Part shown: in pieces, positions 53,388-59,939 of the stretch | How positions within the stretch are numbered: position 1 is the stretch's first letter | Layout: every line of letters starts with the position of its first letter | NCBI GenBank assembly: GCA_905234645.1 | Contig: CAJOIS010000028.1 | Location: forward strand, 1 to 59,939 | Reading direction: 5' to 3' | DNA: 59,939 nt | DNA from: an uncultured Bacteroidales bacterium | GTDB lineage: Bacteria; Bacteroidota; Bacteroidia; Bacteroidales; F082 | Position numbers and translations under genes: made by a program | The notes under the pieces: generated by a model | What the model saw: only the letters and a program-made list of their open reading frames with translations | Databases searched by the model: none | What the model was told of the DNA's origin: nothing

Positions 53388-55892
53388 TTATTCGTCTTCA
53401 TGATAATATCCACCGCCTTTGCTACCATAATAGCCGCTATGATAGCCGTACTTGCCTCCGTAACGATAACCATATCTGTAGCCGTAGCGATAGCCATAAC
53501 GGTAACCATAACGTCCGTCGTTGCCCGTGCTGCCGTTGAGCACCAAGCACATGTTCTTGTATTTGTGCTGTTTGTAGATGTCCTCCAATTCGGGCACCAG
53601 ACTGCGTTCCATCAAGCCAACGCGCACCACGAAGATGGTACGGTCGACGTATTTGTTGATGATTTGCGGGTCGGCCACGATGTCGATAGGCGGGCAGTCG
53701 ATGAGCACATAGTCATAATCCTGCTTGAACTGTTCCAGCAATTTGCCGAAACGCTCGTCTTCAAGCAACTCGGTGGGGTTGGGCGGAATGATACCCACGG
53801 GCAGATAACTCAAGGTGGGGTATTCCTGGCTCGGCAGGATGAGTTGGTTGATGTCTTCCTCCTGACGGGAGAGGTAGTCGGCAATGCCCCTCTTGGGAGA
53901 GAAGATAAAGGCCGACAATGAAGCATGGCGCAAGTCACCGTCAATAACCAGCACCTTCTTTTCCTTGATGGCCAGGGCGATGGCCGTGTTGATGCAGATG
54001 AACGACTTGCCCGAGCCGGGATTGAAAGAGGTGAGCATAAAGACGTTGGACTCCTTGCCCTTGCTCATGAACTCAATGTTGGTACGCAACACACGGAATG
54101 CCTCGTTGATGACATTACGGCTGCCTTCCTTCACCACTACGCCGCCCGCAAAGCCTTCCTTGACCTCTTGGTCCTTCTGCTCCTCGCGCTTCTTCTTGGC
54201 CTCTTTCTTCTTTTTCTTTTGGTCAGCCGCGCTATAGGCCAGCGGAATCTCACCCACCAAAGGCAACGAGAGCTTCTCCAGGTCCTTGCGACCACGGATA
54301 GTCGTGTTGAGTTGTTCCTTCAGGAACAGGATCACGCCCGGGATGGCCAGACCCAGCACGATGGCAATCAACCTGATCATGGAAGCTTTGGGACTGGTAG
54401 GTGCATTCGAACCATGAGGCTGCTCAATGATTCTGGTGTTATACGCAGTAAAGGCCTGCGAGAGTTGGTTCTCCTCACGTTTCTGGAGCAAGAAGAGATA
54501 CAAGGACTCTTTCACCTTCTGCTGACGTTCCACCGAAAGCAGGTATTTGGCCTGGCTGGGGTTGGCTGCCAAACGTTCGTTGATCTGACGCTCGGTGCCT
54601 TGCAAACTCGTCAATTGGTTGTTGAGGGTCACCAATTGGTTGTCGATACTGGCGATGATGGCTTGACGCATCGACGTGAGGTTTTCGTCCAAGTCGAGCA
54701 CCAAGGGGTTCTCCTCACTACTGTTGGCCACCAAGCTGTTGCGACGCAGCATCATCGTGTTGTAAGCATTGATCTGGCTCTCGATATTGCTGCTGTTGAC
54801 ACCTGAGTTCACCGGCAGCAGCTGATCCTTCAGCGCTTCGCTGGCCAACATGTTCTTTATGTAACGTGTGATGGTAATCTGGTTGTTAAGTTCCATGATG
54901 CGGTTGTTCGTGGCCGAGTTCTCCGACAGGTAGATACTCGAAACCGCCTTGACATCCGGCAAGAGGTTCTGGCTCTTGTAGGTGGAAATGTCGCTATCCA
55001 CATTGCCCAGTTCCTTCTCAATCAGGTTCAAACGATCGTCGATAAACATCGACGTACTCACCATGATCTGATTCTTGTCCTTCAGCCAGTTGTTGTTGTA
55101 GACGTGAATCAGCATGTTGATGAAATCGTCGGCTCTTTTCCTGGAGATGTCGTTGAACGAGATGGTCATGACATCGGCTTGCTTGGCCGTCATGGCGATG
55201 GTCAGCCTACCGGCATAGCTCCGGGCCGCATTCTCAATAGGCGAATGCTTCACATGAATGACATCATAAGTGGCTTGTTCCAATCTGTCGTAATAGTCGG
55301 TGGCACGCACACACACCAAGCCGATAGGTGTGTTGACCGTATCGCCCAGCTGGGTCGTAACCTCACCTGACACCTCCTCACCATTGAGGACAAATTCCTT
55401 GAGCAGCAACCCTTTATCTTTGTTCGTGACATCGATATCGAAGGCCGCCCCGATGTTATCGAACGACCCCAACAGATCCACGTTCACGGGCAAAGACTGG
55501 TCGTACAGCAAAGTGGGATGCCAACGACTATCGATGGTATAGTTCATGTCCAAATGCAGCATGCGAACGGCCTCGCGGATGTTGTCGATGGAGTTGAAGG
55601 TAATCAGTTCGTTGTTGATGTTCACGCCATTGGCAAGCATTCCCATATCCGCGAAATCGCTGACGTTGATGGCCGACTTGCCTTTCTCGTCCGCCTTCAC
55701 CAGCACCTTGGCGGTACGGGTATAGACCGGAGTTTGCTTGCGGAGATAATACGTCGCCAAAGCGAATACCAACACCACGGAGATGAGAAACCAATACCAA
55801 TGTGAGAGGCAAAGATAGAAGATGGCTTTCACATCGACTTTCTGTTCGTTCTGGGACTCACCCTGAGCTGAAGTTATTTTGTTCTCTTGCAT
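53388..55892 (-). CDS. Wzc-like polysaccharide co-polymerase / tyrosine kinase 2
   Basis: 834 residues with the same architecture as the copy at 43897: Wzz domain, two membrane segments (WYWFLISVVLVFALATYYL; IRLIAIVLGLAIPGVILFL), coiled coil and BY-kinase. Here the nucleotide motifs are canonical: FNPGSGKSFICINTA (Walker A), LVIDGDLRHASLS (A'), YVLIDCPPID (B). A Lys/Glu-rich insert (KKKKKEAKKKREEQKDQ) lies between the second membrane segment and the kinase. The Tyr-rich tail contains four consecutive GYRY units (53458-53511) suited to slippage. It partners the Wza 38 nt upstream and the phosphatase downstream. Confidence 0.93.
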   Translation of the reverse strand: MQENKITSAQGESQNEQKVDVKAIFYLCLSHWYWFLISVVLVFALATYYLRKQTPVYTRTAKVLVKADEKGKSAINVSDFADMGMLANGVNINNELITFNSIDNIREAVRMLHLDMNYTIDSRWHPTLLYDQSLPVNVDLLGSFDNIGAAFDIDVTNKDKGLLLKEFVLNGEEVSGEVTTQLGDTVNTPIGLVCVRATDYYDRLEQATYDVIHVKHSPIENAARSYAGRLTIAMTAKQADVMTISFNDISRKRADDFINMLIHVYNNNWLKDKNQIMVSTSMFIDDRLNLIEKELGNVDSDISTYKSQNLLPDVKAVSSIYLSENSATNNRIMELNNQITITRYIKNMLASEALKDQLLPVNSGVNSSNIESQINAYNTMMLRRNSLVANSSEENPLVLDLDENLTSMRQAIIASIDNQLVTLNNQLTSLQGTERQINERLAANPSQAKYLLSVERQQKVKESLYLFLLQKREENQLSQAFTAYNTRIIEQPHGSNAPTSPKASMIRLIAIVLGLAIPGVILFLKEQLNTTIRGRKDLEKLSLPLVGEIPLAYSAADQKKKKKEAKKKREEQKDQEVKEGFAGGVVVKEGSRNVINEAFRVLRTNIEFMSKGKESNVFMLTSFNPGSGKSFICINTAIALAIKEKKVLVIDGDLRHASLSAFIFSPKRGIADYLSRQEEDINQLILPSQEYPTLSYLPVGIIPPNPTELLEDERFGKLLEQFKQDYDYVLIDCPPIDIVADPQIINKYVDRTIFVVRVGLMERSLVPELEDIYKQHKYKNMCLVLNGSTGNDGRYGYRYGYRYGYRYGYRYGGKYGYHSGYYGSKGGGYYHEDE
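53458..53511 (-). repeat. 12-nt repeats encoding the GYRY tail of Wzc 2
   Basis: Four imperfect copies of a 12-nt unit encode GYRYGYRYGYRYGYRY. A change in copy number would alter the number of phosphorylatable Tyr without breaking the frame. Confidence 0.75.
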
Positions 55893-55930
55893 GATATGTA
55901 ACTATTCAAATATTAAACTACAATGCCGTT

Positions 55931-56785
55931 TTATTTCCTAGTGGACAACACCGAAATCGTAGTAGCCAAGGAAGCGAGCAGGGAGACCACGGAAATCCAG
56001 AAAGAGGCGGATTGCACCGTATTGGCGTTGACGGTCGACTCGTTGGCGCGTTTCTTGTTAGGCTCCACATAGATATAGTCGTTTTGATGGATGTAATAGG
56101 CGGGAGAACGCTGCACGTTGTCGAACGAACGCATGTCGACGACATAGGCAATAAGCTTGCCTGAAGCGTCGGGACGAAGCACCAGCACGTTGTCGCGACG
56201 GCCGTTGATGTTCAAGTCGCCCGCCATCGACAAGGCATCCAGCAGGGTGATATGGTCGCGGGTGATCTTGTAGGAACCAGGAGTCCTTACCTCGCCCATC
56301 ACCGCGAACTGCAGATTGACGAACTCCACCGTCACCACCGGGTCGTTGACCAAGTTGCGGTTAATAAGTTCTGCCTTGATGAAAGAGGCAAGCTCGTCAC
56401 GCGTCTTGCCAGCGGCTTCTATCGCACCCAACACCGGGAAATCAATAGTACCATCAGCCTTGATGATATAGCCAGAGGTACCTTGGGAAGTATTAGAGAC
56501 TTGTTCAGTTTGAGCTCCCAGAACACGAGCCGTATAAGGCAAGTTGAAGAGGGCAGTCAGCTCCGGCAACTTGGTGTTGACGATGATGGAGATCTTGTCT
56601 TCGGGACGCAGGCGAATCTCGGGCGTAGGCTGCTCCGTGGTGCTCGCCGTCTGATAGTTCTGGATGTCCTGGAAATAGGTGATCCGCTTCGACACATCGC
56701 ACGACGATAGCAAGAGCACCAAGGCGAAAAGCAATAAATGGTTTGCTTTCAAAAACTTACGTCCGTTTTCTTTGCGCGTATTCAT
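55931..56785 (-). CDS. Wza-like polysaccharide export outer-membrane lipoprotein 2
   Basis: 284 residues. Lipoprotein signal HLLLFALVLLLSSC; Poly_export domain (IRLRPEDKISIIVNTKLPEL), SLBB motifs (FAVMGEVRTPGSYKITRDHITLLDALSMAGDLNINGRRDNVLVLRPDASG) and a C-terminal hydrophobic segment (FWISVVSLLASLATTISVL). It is the first gene of the second export operon (wza, wzc, PHP phosphatase, perhaps ade). It is only distantly similar to the copy at 46412. Confidence 0.93.
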   Translation of the reverse strand: MNTRKENGRKFLKANHLLLFALVLLLSSCDVSKRITYFQDIQNYQTASTTEQPTPEIRLRPEDKISIIVNTKLPELTALFNLPYTARVLGAQTEQVSNTSQGTSGYIIKADGTIDFPVLGAIEAAGKTRDELASFIKAELINRNLVNDPVVTVEFVNLQFAVMGEVRTPGSYKITRDHITLLDALSMAGDLNINGRRDNVLVLRPDASGKLIAYVVDMRSFDNVQRSPAYYIHQNDYIYVEPNKKRANESTVNANTVQSASFWISVVSLLASLATTISVLSTRK

Positions 56786-56845
56786 GATAAACGATGGTTT
56801 TTAATTCAAACAAAGAATCGCGAACACACTATGGCATTCGCGGTT

Positions 56846-56853
56846 CAAAGGTA
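56846..56853 (-). promoter_or_regulatory. -7 box (TACCTTTG) for wza 2 operon
   Basis: Minus-strand TACCTTTG about 60 nt before the ATG at 56785. Confidence 0.5.
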
Positions 56854-56950
56854 CGACATTATTTTGAATTATCATTCGTTTTAGGAAAAAAAACATTTTT
56901 AGAAGAAAAAGGCTTCAGAAAGTATGTCATCCCTACGCTGGCCGATGCAG

Positions 56951-57018
56951 GCATCAACGGTTATGTCATCCCTACGTAGGCATGCGGGCAAAGGCATGGG
57001 ATCTATAGCCGTTGAGGC
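56951..57018. repeat. GTCATCC-family hairpin, copy D
   Basis: Arms CAACGGtTAT and ATAGCCGTTG around GTCATCCCTACGTAGG...CATGGGATCT. It is preceded at 56909 by a left half-copy whose arm (GGCTTCAGAAAGTAT) is shared with 59831. Confidence 0.8.
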
Positions 57019-57046
57019 CGTCTATAAAGGTTTTGCTTCTTTGGAC

Positions 57047-57119
57047 CGCCTCCCATAGATTGACTTCGTCGAATCTTCGATTTCCCGCTTTCGCACATGC
57101 CCACGTTGGAATGACATGT
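57047..57119. repeat. GTCATTCC-family hairpin, copy D' (opposite orientation)
   Basis: CCTCCCAT...GGAATGACATGTGAGG; the same A-A' tandem arrangement as 19811-19965, but with a diverged middle. Confidence 0.7.
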
Positions 57120-57130
57120 GAGGCTAGCTC

Positions 57131-58072
57131 TCATCTTTCCGCCCGCATTGGGTTATTCAAAAAATCCTCATACGCCAGCCGAATGCCGTCCTCCAGCTCC
57201 GTCTTGTAAGTCCAGCCCAGCGCTGTAGCCTTGCTCACATCCAACAACTTGCGCGGCGTGCCATTCGGACGGGTGGTATCCCACTTGATCTCACCCTCAT
57301 AGCCAATCACCTTGGCCACCAACTCGGTCAAAGCTTTGATGGTCAATTCCTTCCCTGTTCCGGCATTCACGGTCTCGTTGCCGCTGTAATGGTTCATCAA
57401 GAAGACACAAAGATTGGCGAGGTCGTCCACATAAAGGAATTCCCTTAATGGCGAGCCGTCGCCCCAGCAGGTCACTTCTTTCAAGCCGTTGACCTTGGCC
57501 TCATGGAAACGCCTGATTAAGGCCGGAAGCACATGACTGTGCTCGGGGTGGTAGTTGTCGTTGGGACCATAAAGGTTGGTGGGCATCACGCTGATATAGT
57601 CGGTGCCGTACTGGCGGTTGAGGAACTCGCAGTATTTCAGACCACTGATCTTGGCCAAGGCGTAGGCTTCGTTGGTCTTTTCCAGTTCACCCGTGAGCAG
57701 GCAGCTCTCTGTCATGGGTTGCGGAGCCAATCGCGGATAGATGCAACTTGAGCCGAGGAATTCCAGCTTCTTGCAGCCATTCTTCCATGCCGCATGGATG
57801 ACGTTCATCTCAAGGATCATGTTGTCGTACATAAAATCCGCGAGGGCATTCTGATTCGCCACGATACCACCCACCTTTGCAGCAGCCAAGAATACATATT
57901 CAGGCTTCTCGGCCGCAAAGAACGCCTCCACCTGGTCCTGCCGAGTCAGGTCCAGTTCTTTGTGTGTCCTGGTGATGATGTTGTTGTAGCCTTGTCTTTG
58001 TAATTCACGCACAATGGCCGATCCCACCATCCCCCGGTGTCCGGCTACGTATATTTTGCTGTCTTTGTTCAT
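57131..58072 (-). CDS. fcl: GDP-L-fucose synthase
   Basis: 313 residues, extended SDR. NADP-binding [31 protein letters not shown] and the catalytic Tyr-Lys pair in [16 protein letters not shown]. It converts GDP-4-keto-6-deoxymannose, the Gmd product, into GDP-L-fucose, a precursor for fucosylated surface glycans. It is separated from gmd by the GxxExxY gene with its flanking repeats. Confidence 0.96.
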   Translation of the reverse strand: MNKDSKIYVAGHRGMVGSAIVRELQRQGYNNIITRTHKELDLTRQDQVEAFFAAEKPEYVFLAAAKVGGIVANQNALADFMYDNMILEMNVIHAAWKNGCKKLEFLGSSCIYPRLAPQPMTESCLLTGELEKTNEAYALAKISGLKYCEFLNRQYGTDYISVMPTNLYGPNDNYHPEHSHVLPALIRRFHEAKVNGLKEVTCWGDGSPLREFLYVDDLANLCVFLMNHYSGNETVNAGTGKELTIKALTELVAKVIGYEGEIKWDTTRPNGTPRKLLDVSKATALGWTYKTELEDGIRLAYEDFLNNPMRAER

Positions 58073-58104
58073 TTCTCACTGATTTTTCTTTTTCGCCTTC
58101 GGCC

Positions 58105-58141
58105 TTTTTTGTTTCACACAGATTACACGGATTTCACAGAT
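58105..58141. repeat. 37-bp direct repeat, copy 1 (flanks the GxxExxY gene)
   Basis: TTTTTTGTTTCACACAGATT and the following 17 bp (ending TTCACAGAT) are identical to 58573-58609. Two small palindromes (TGAGCCTGACGGCTCA and TGACTGACGCAGTCA) follow directly. Confidence 0.88.
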
Positions 58142-58176
58142 TTTTATTGAGCCTGACGGCTCAATGACTGACGCAG

Positions 58177-58560
58177 TCAGTTTACTATTCTCTTTATGCT
58201 TTCGCGCAAATTATTTGTATTAAAGTTAACCAACAAACCTACTCGTTTATCCATTAGCTTTAGGTAGGTAAGCAACTGTTTTGCAAATACTGGTTTCATC
58301 TCTTCGACAGACTTCAATTCAACGATTACCTGATTATTAACAAGCAAATCCAATCGAAGAGGGGTTTTGAGCTCATTGCCCTTGTAGATGACGGGGACCT
58401 CAACCTGTCTTACCACCTCTAATCCTCGCTCATTAAGTTCAAAAGCTAACGCTTCTTCATACACTGATTCCAACAAACCTGGCCCAAGTTCGTTGTAAAC
58501 ATCAAATATGGCACCTCTAATCTCGTATGTCAATTCGTTGTCTGTCAATTTTTCTTGCAC
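58177..58560 (-). CDS. GxxExxY protein (small PD-(D/E)XK nuclease-like)
   Basis: 127 residues from a GTG at 58560. The hallmark GPGLLESVYEEAL (GxxExxY) and the catalytic-like DLLVNNQVIVELKSV (D...E-x-K) of this family are present. The domain resembles PD-(D/E)XK nucleases but its function is not established. It is clearly AT-richer than its neighbours and lies between fcl and gmd, which normally adjoin. Direct repeats of 37 bp flank it, so it looks like a recently acquired cassette. Confidence 0.9.
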   Translation of the reverse strand: MQEKLTDNELTYEIRGAIFDVYNELGPGLLESVYEEALAFELNERGLEVVRQVEVPVIYKGNELKTPLRLDLLVNNQVIVELKSVEEMKPVFAKQLLTYLKLMDKRVGLLVNFNTNNLRESIKRIVN

Positions 58561-58572
58561 ACTAATTATCGT

Positions 58573-58609
58573 TTTTTTGTTTCACACAGATTACACGGAT
58601 TTCACAGAT
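58573..58609. repeat. 37-bp direct repeat, copy 2, with an imperfect inverted arm to 58678
   Basis: Identical to 58105-58141. Downstream, 58650-58678 (ATCTGTGTAATCTGTGG...) is an imperfect inverted copy, so this side forms a long hairpin. Confidence 0.85.
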
Positions 58610-58701
58610 GAATTTTCTGTGCAGTAGCCGCTCGCCAAAGACGAGCAATATCTGTGTAATCTGTGGTATCTGTGTGACATTAAAATCATTTTCCGTGTGA
58701 C

Positions 58702-59784
58702 CTAATCCTCCATGTGGGCTTTGAGATAAAGCTTCTTCACGAACTTCATATCGTGATCAACCATAATCTTCACGAGATCTTCAAACGAAGTCTTGCGGGG
58801 ATTCCAGCCAAGGAGCGTCTTGGCTTTGGTAGGATCGCCAAGCAGTTGCTCCACTTCAGCGGGGCGGAAGAAGCGAGGGTCGACCTCGACGAGTATTTTA
58901 CCCGTGGCGACATCGATCCCCTTTTCGTCCACGCCTTCGCCTTCCCAGCGCAGCTCGATGCCGACATGATGGAACGCCAGGGTGCAGAACTCCCGCACCG
59001 AGTGGTACTCGCCCGTGGCGATGACGAAGTCCTCCGGCTTTTCTTGTTGAAGGATGAGCCACATGCATTCGATGTAGTCCTTGGCATAGCCCCAGTCGCG
59101 CAGGGCATTGAGGTTGCCCAGATAGAGCTTGTCCTGATGGCCTTGCTTGATGCGTGCCGCCGCCAATGTGATCTTTCGCGTGACGAAGGTCTCGCCACGG
59201 CGTTCGCTCTCGTGGTTGAAGAGGATGCCATTGGCGGCATACATGCCGTAGCTCTCGCGGTAGTTCTTCACAATCCAGAAGCCGTATTGCTTTGCCACGC
59301 CGTAGGGCGAACGGGGATAGAAAGGCGTCGTTTCTTTTTGCGGCACCTCCTGCACCTGACCGAAAAGCTCAGACGTAGAGGCCTGGTAGATGCGGCATTT
59401 CTTCTCCATACCCAGGATGCGCACCGCTTCAAGCAACCGCAGCACGCCCACGGCATCGGTCTCAGCCGTATATTCCGGGCAGTCGAACGACACCTTCACG
59501 TGGCTCTGGGCACCCAGGTTGTAGATCTCGTCGGGCTGCACCGTTTGGATGATGCGCACCAGCGACGACGAGTCTGTCATGTCACCATAATGCAGTGTGA
59601 GCAGGCGTTTTTGCTTCATGTCGCGCACCCATTCGTCGAGATAGAGGTGCTCGATGCGGCCCGTGTTGAACGATGACGAGCGGCGCATGATACCGTGCAC
59701 GTCGTAGCCTTTTTCAAGCAGGAACTCAGCCAGGAAGCTGCCGTCTTGGCCTGTGATGCCGGTGATTAATGCAGTTTTGGACAT
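58702..59784 (-). CDS. gmd: GDP-mannose 4,6-dehydratase
   Basis: 360 residues from the ATG at 59784 ([27 protein letters not shown]). The extended-SDR signature GxxGxxG (TGITGQDG), [20 protein letters not shown], catalytic STSELFG and YxxxK in YGVAKQYG are visible. It makes GDP-4-keto-6-deoxymannose from GDP-mannose as the first step to GDP-L-fucose. It has its own -7 box 15 nt upstream. Confidence 0.97.
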   Translation of the reverse strand: MSKTALITGITGQDGSFLAEFLLEKGYDVHGIMRRSSSFNTGRIEHLYLDEWVRDMKQKRLLTLHYGDMTDSSSLVRIIQTVQPDEIYNLGAQSHVKVSFDCPEYTAETDAVGVLRLLEAVRILGMEKKCRIYQASTSELFGQVQEVPQKETTPFYPRSPYGVAKQYGFWIVKNYRESYGMYAANGILFNHESERRGETFVTRKITLAAARIKQGHQDKLYLGNLNALRDWGYAKDYIECMWLILQQEKPEDFVIATGEYHSVREFCTLAFHHVGIELRWEGEGVDEKGIDVATGKILVEVDPRFFRPAEVEQLLGDPTKAKTLLGWNPRKTSFEDLVKIMVDHDMKFVKKLYLKAHMED

Positions 59785-59799
59785 ATTTGTATTTTTTTG

Positions 59800-59807
59800 C
59801 AAAAATA
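59800..59807 (-). promoter_or_regulatory. -7 box (TATTTTTG) for gmd
   Basis: Minus-strand TATTTTTGC 15 nt before the ATG at 59784. Confidence 0.6.
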
Positions 59808-59840
59808 GAAAATAATTCTATACAAAACAGGCTTCAGAAA

Positions 59841-59939
59841 GTATGTCATCCTATGTTTGCAGCGTCAATTGAGAGTACTGCAAAAACAAGAGAATAAAAT
59901 AGTACTTTTATGGCGGAAATTGTAAATAACGGATGTAAA
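59841..59939 (+). mobile_element. Insertion-sequence end at the right contig edge
   Basis: 59841-59938 is the exact reverse complement of 1-98. The IS-specific part probably begins at about 59852 (TATGTTTGCAGCG...), after GTATGTCATCC, which belongs to a GTCATCC hairpin. An outward ORF starts at 59910. Confidence 0.6.
59910..59939 (+). CDS. 5' end of a putative transposase ORF, cut by the contig edge
   Basis: ATG at 59910 followed by ten open codons (MAEIVNNGCK) to the end of the contig, the same start as at position 29 on the minus strand. Too short to identify. Confidence 0.25.
   Translation, partial: MAEIVNNGCK

Larger units (their letters stand above)
56786..57130. other. 345-bp gene-free region with repeats
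   Basis: From left to right: the leader and -7 box of wza 2 (to about 56860), a truncated GTCATCC copy (56909-56950), complete copy D (56951-57018) and opposite copy D' (about 57047-57119) up to the end of fcl. No convincing ORF. Confidence 0.7.

Noticed and set aside
53458..53511. Short repeats as a CRISPR array
   Set aside because: The repeats are contiguous, without spacers, and encode the Tyr-rich kinase tail.
1..59939. Linear replicon with terminal inverted repeats (plasmid or phage telomeres)
   Set aside because: Content is housekeeping chromosome (ileS, rodA, recO, map) and the ends stop within an ORF, which fits assembly breaks at an IS.

Overview
The window looks like a chromosomal contig from an uncultured Bacteroidota (Bacteroidales-like) bacterium with a moderately high GC content. 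The evidence is Bacteroidota-type promoters (TAnnTTTG boxes) in front of most operons, type IX secretion (T9SS) traits (a PorZ-like protein, a sorting-domain exonuclease, a GldH-like lipoprotein), an S46 dipeptidyl-peptidase, the two-subunit methylmalonyl-CoA mutase, and Wza/Wzc polysaccharide export with NusG-like and PHP-phosphatase partners. There is one tRNA and no rRNA, phage or CRISPR. Both contig ends are the same 98-bp sequence in inverted orientation. Each ends in the first ten codons of an outward-facing ORF, so the assembly most likely stops inside two copies of one insertion sequence.

Layout. 1-5070: IS end, tRNA-Arg(CCU), S46 peptidase (DPP11-type), two unknown small proteins, MATE exporter. 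5210-10816: a tight operon with overlapping start/stop codons encoding a LysM protein with a degenerate lytic-transglycosylase domain, two SGNH-hydrolase-like proteins and an MBOAT acyltransferase; this looks like an envelope-glycan O-acylation system and is the most interesting functional unit. 10925-17296: methionine aminopeptidase, mutA/mutB, RlmI-type methyltransferase. 17348-26919: two related lipoproteins, a T9SS-sorted exonuclease/phosphatase, a 2029-residue alpha-2-macroglobulin, a short polyprenyl synthetase. 27053-34656: a giant fibronectin-III/jelly-roll surface protein. 34778-42307: ileS, a DksA/TraR-like protein, lspA, porZ, recO. 42389-47684: a coiled-coil membrane protein, then (minus strand) gldH-like, wza, wzc, NusG-like. 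47842-50972: mrdA (PBP2) and rodA. 51035-59784: (minus strand) gmd, a GxxExxY protein, fcl, wza, wzc, PHP tyrosine phosphatase, adenine deaminase.

How the genes work together. Most of the window serves the cell envelope: export and sugar supply for a surface polysaccharide (GDP-mannose to GDP-fucose by Gmd and Fcl, export by two Wza/Wzc pairs, dephosphorylation by the PHP phosphatase), rod-shape wall synthesis (PBP2/RodA), lipoprotein maturation (LspA), T9SS surface attachment (PorZ) and probable acylation of a periplasmic glycan. Peptide and propionate metabolism (DPP11, MutAB) fit a peptide-fermenting lifestyle.

Sequence integrity and repeats. Four long genes are out of frame: mutB, ileS and porZ each lack about 14-17 nt compared with conserved family sequences, and the fibronectin protein carries an extra 8-bp tandem copy. 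At least four repeat families (GTCATYCC hairpins with covarying arms, TTTCGACAGGCTCA elements, TGCGAGGAGC elements, short perfect palindromes) lie between genes, and several have entered reading frames without breaking them.
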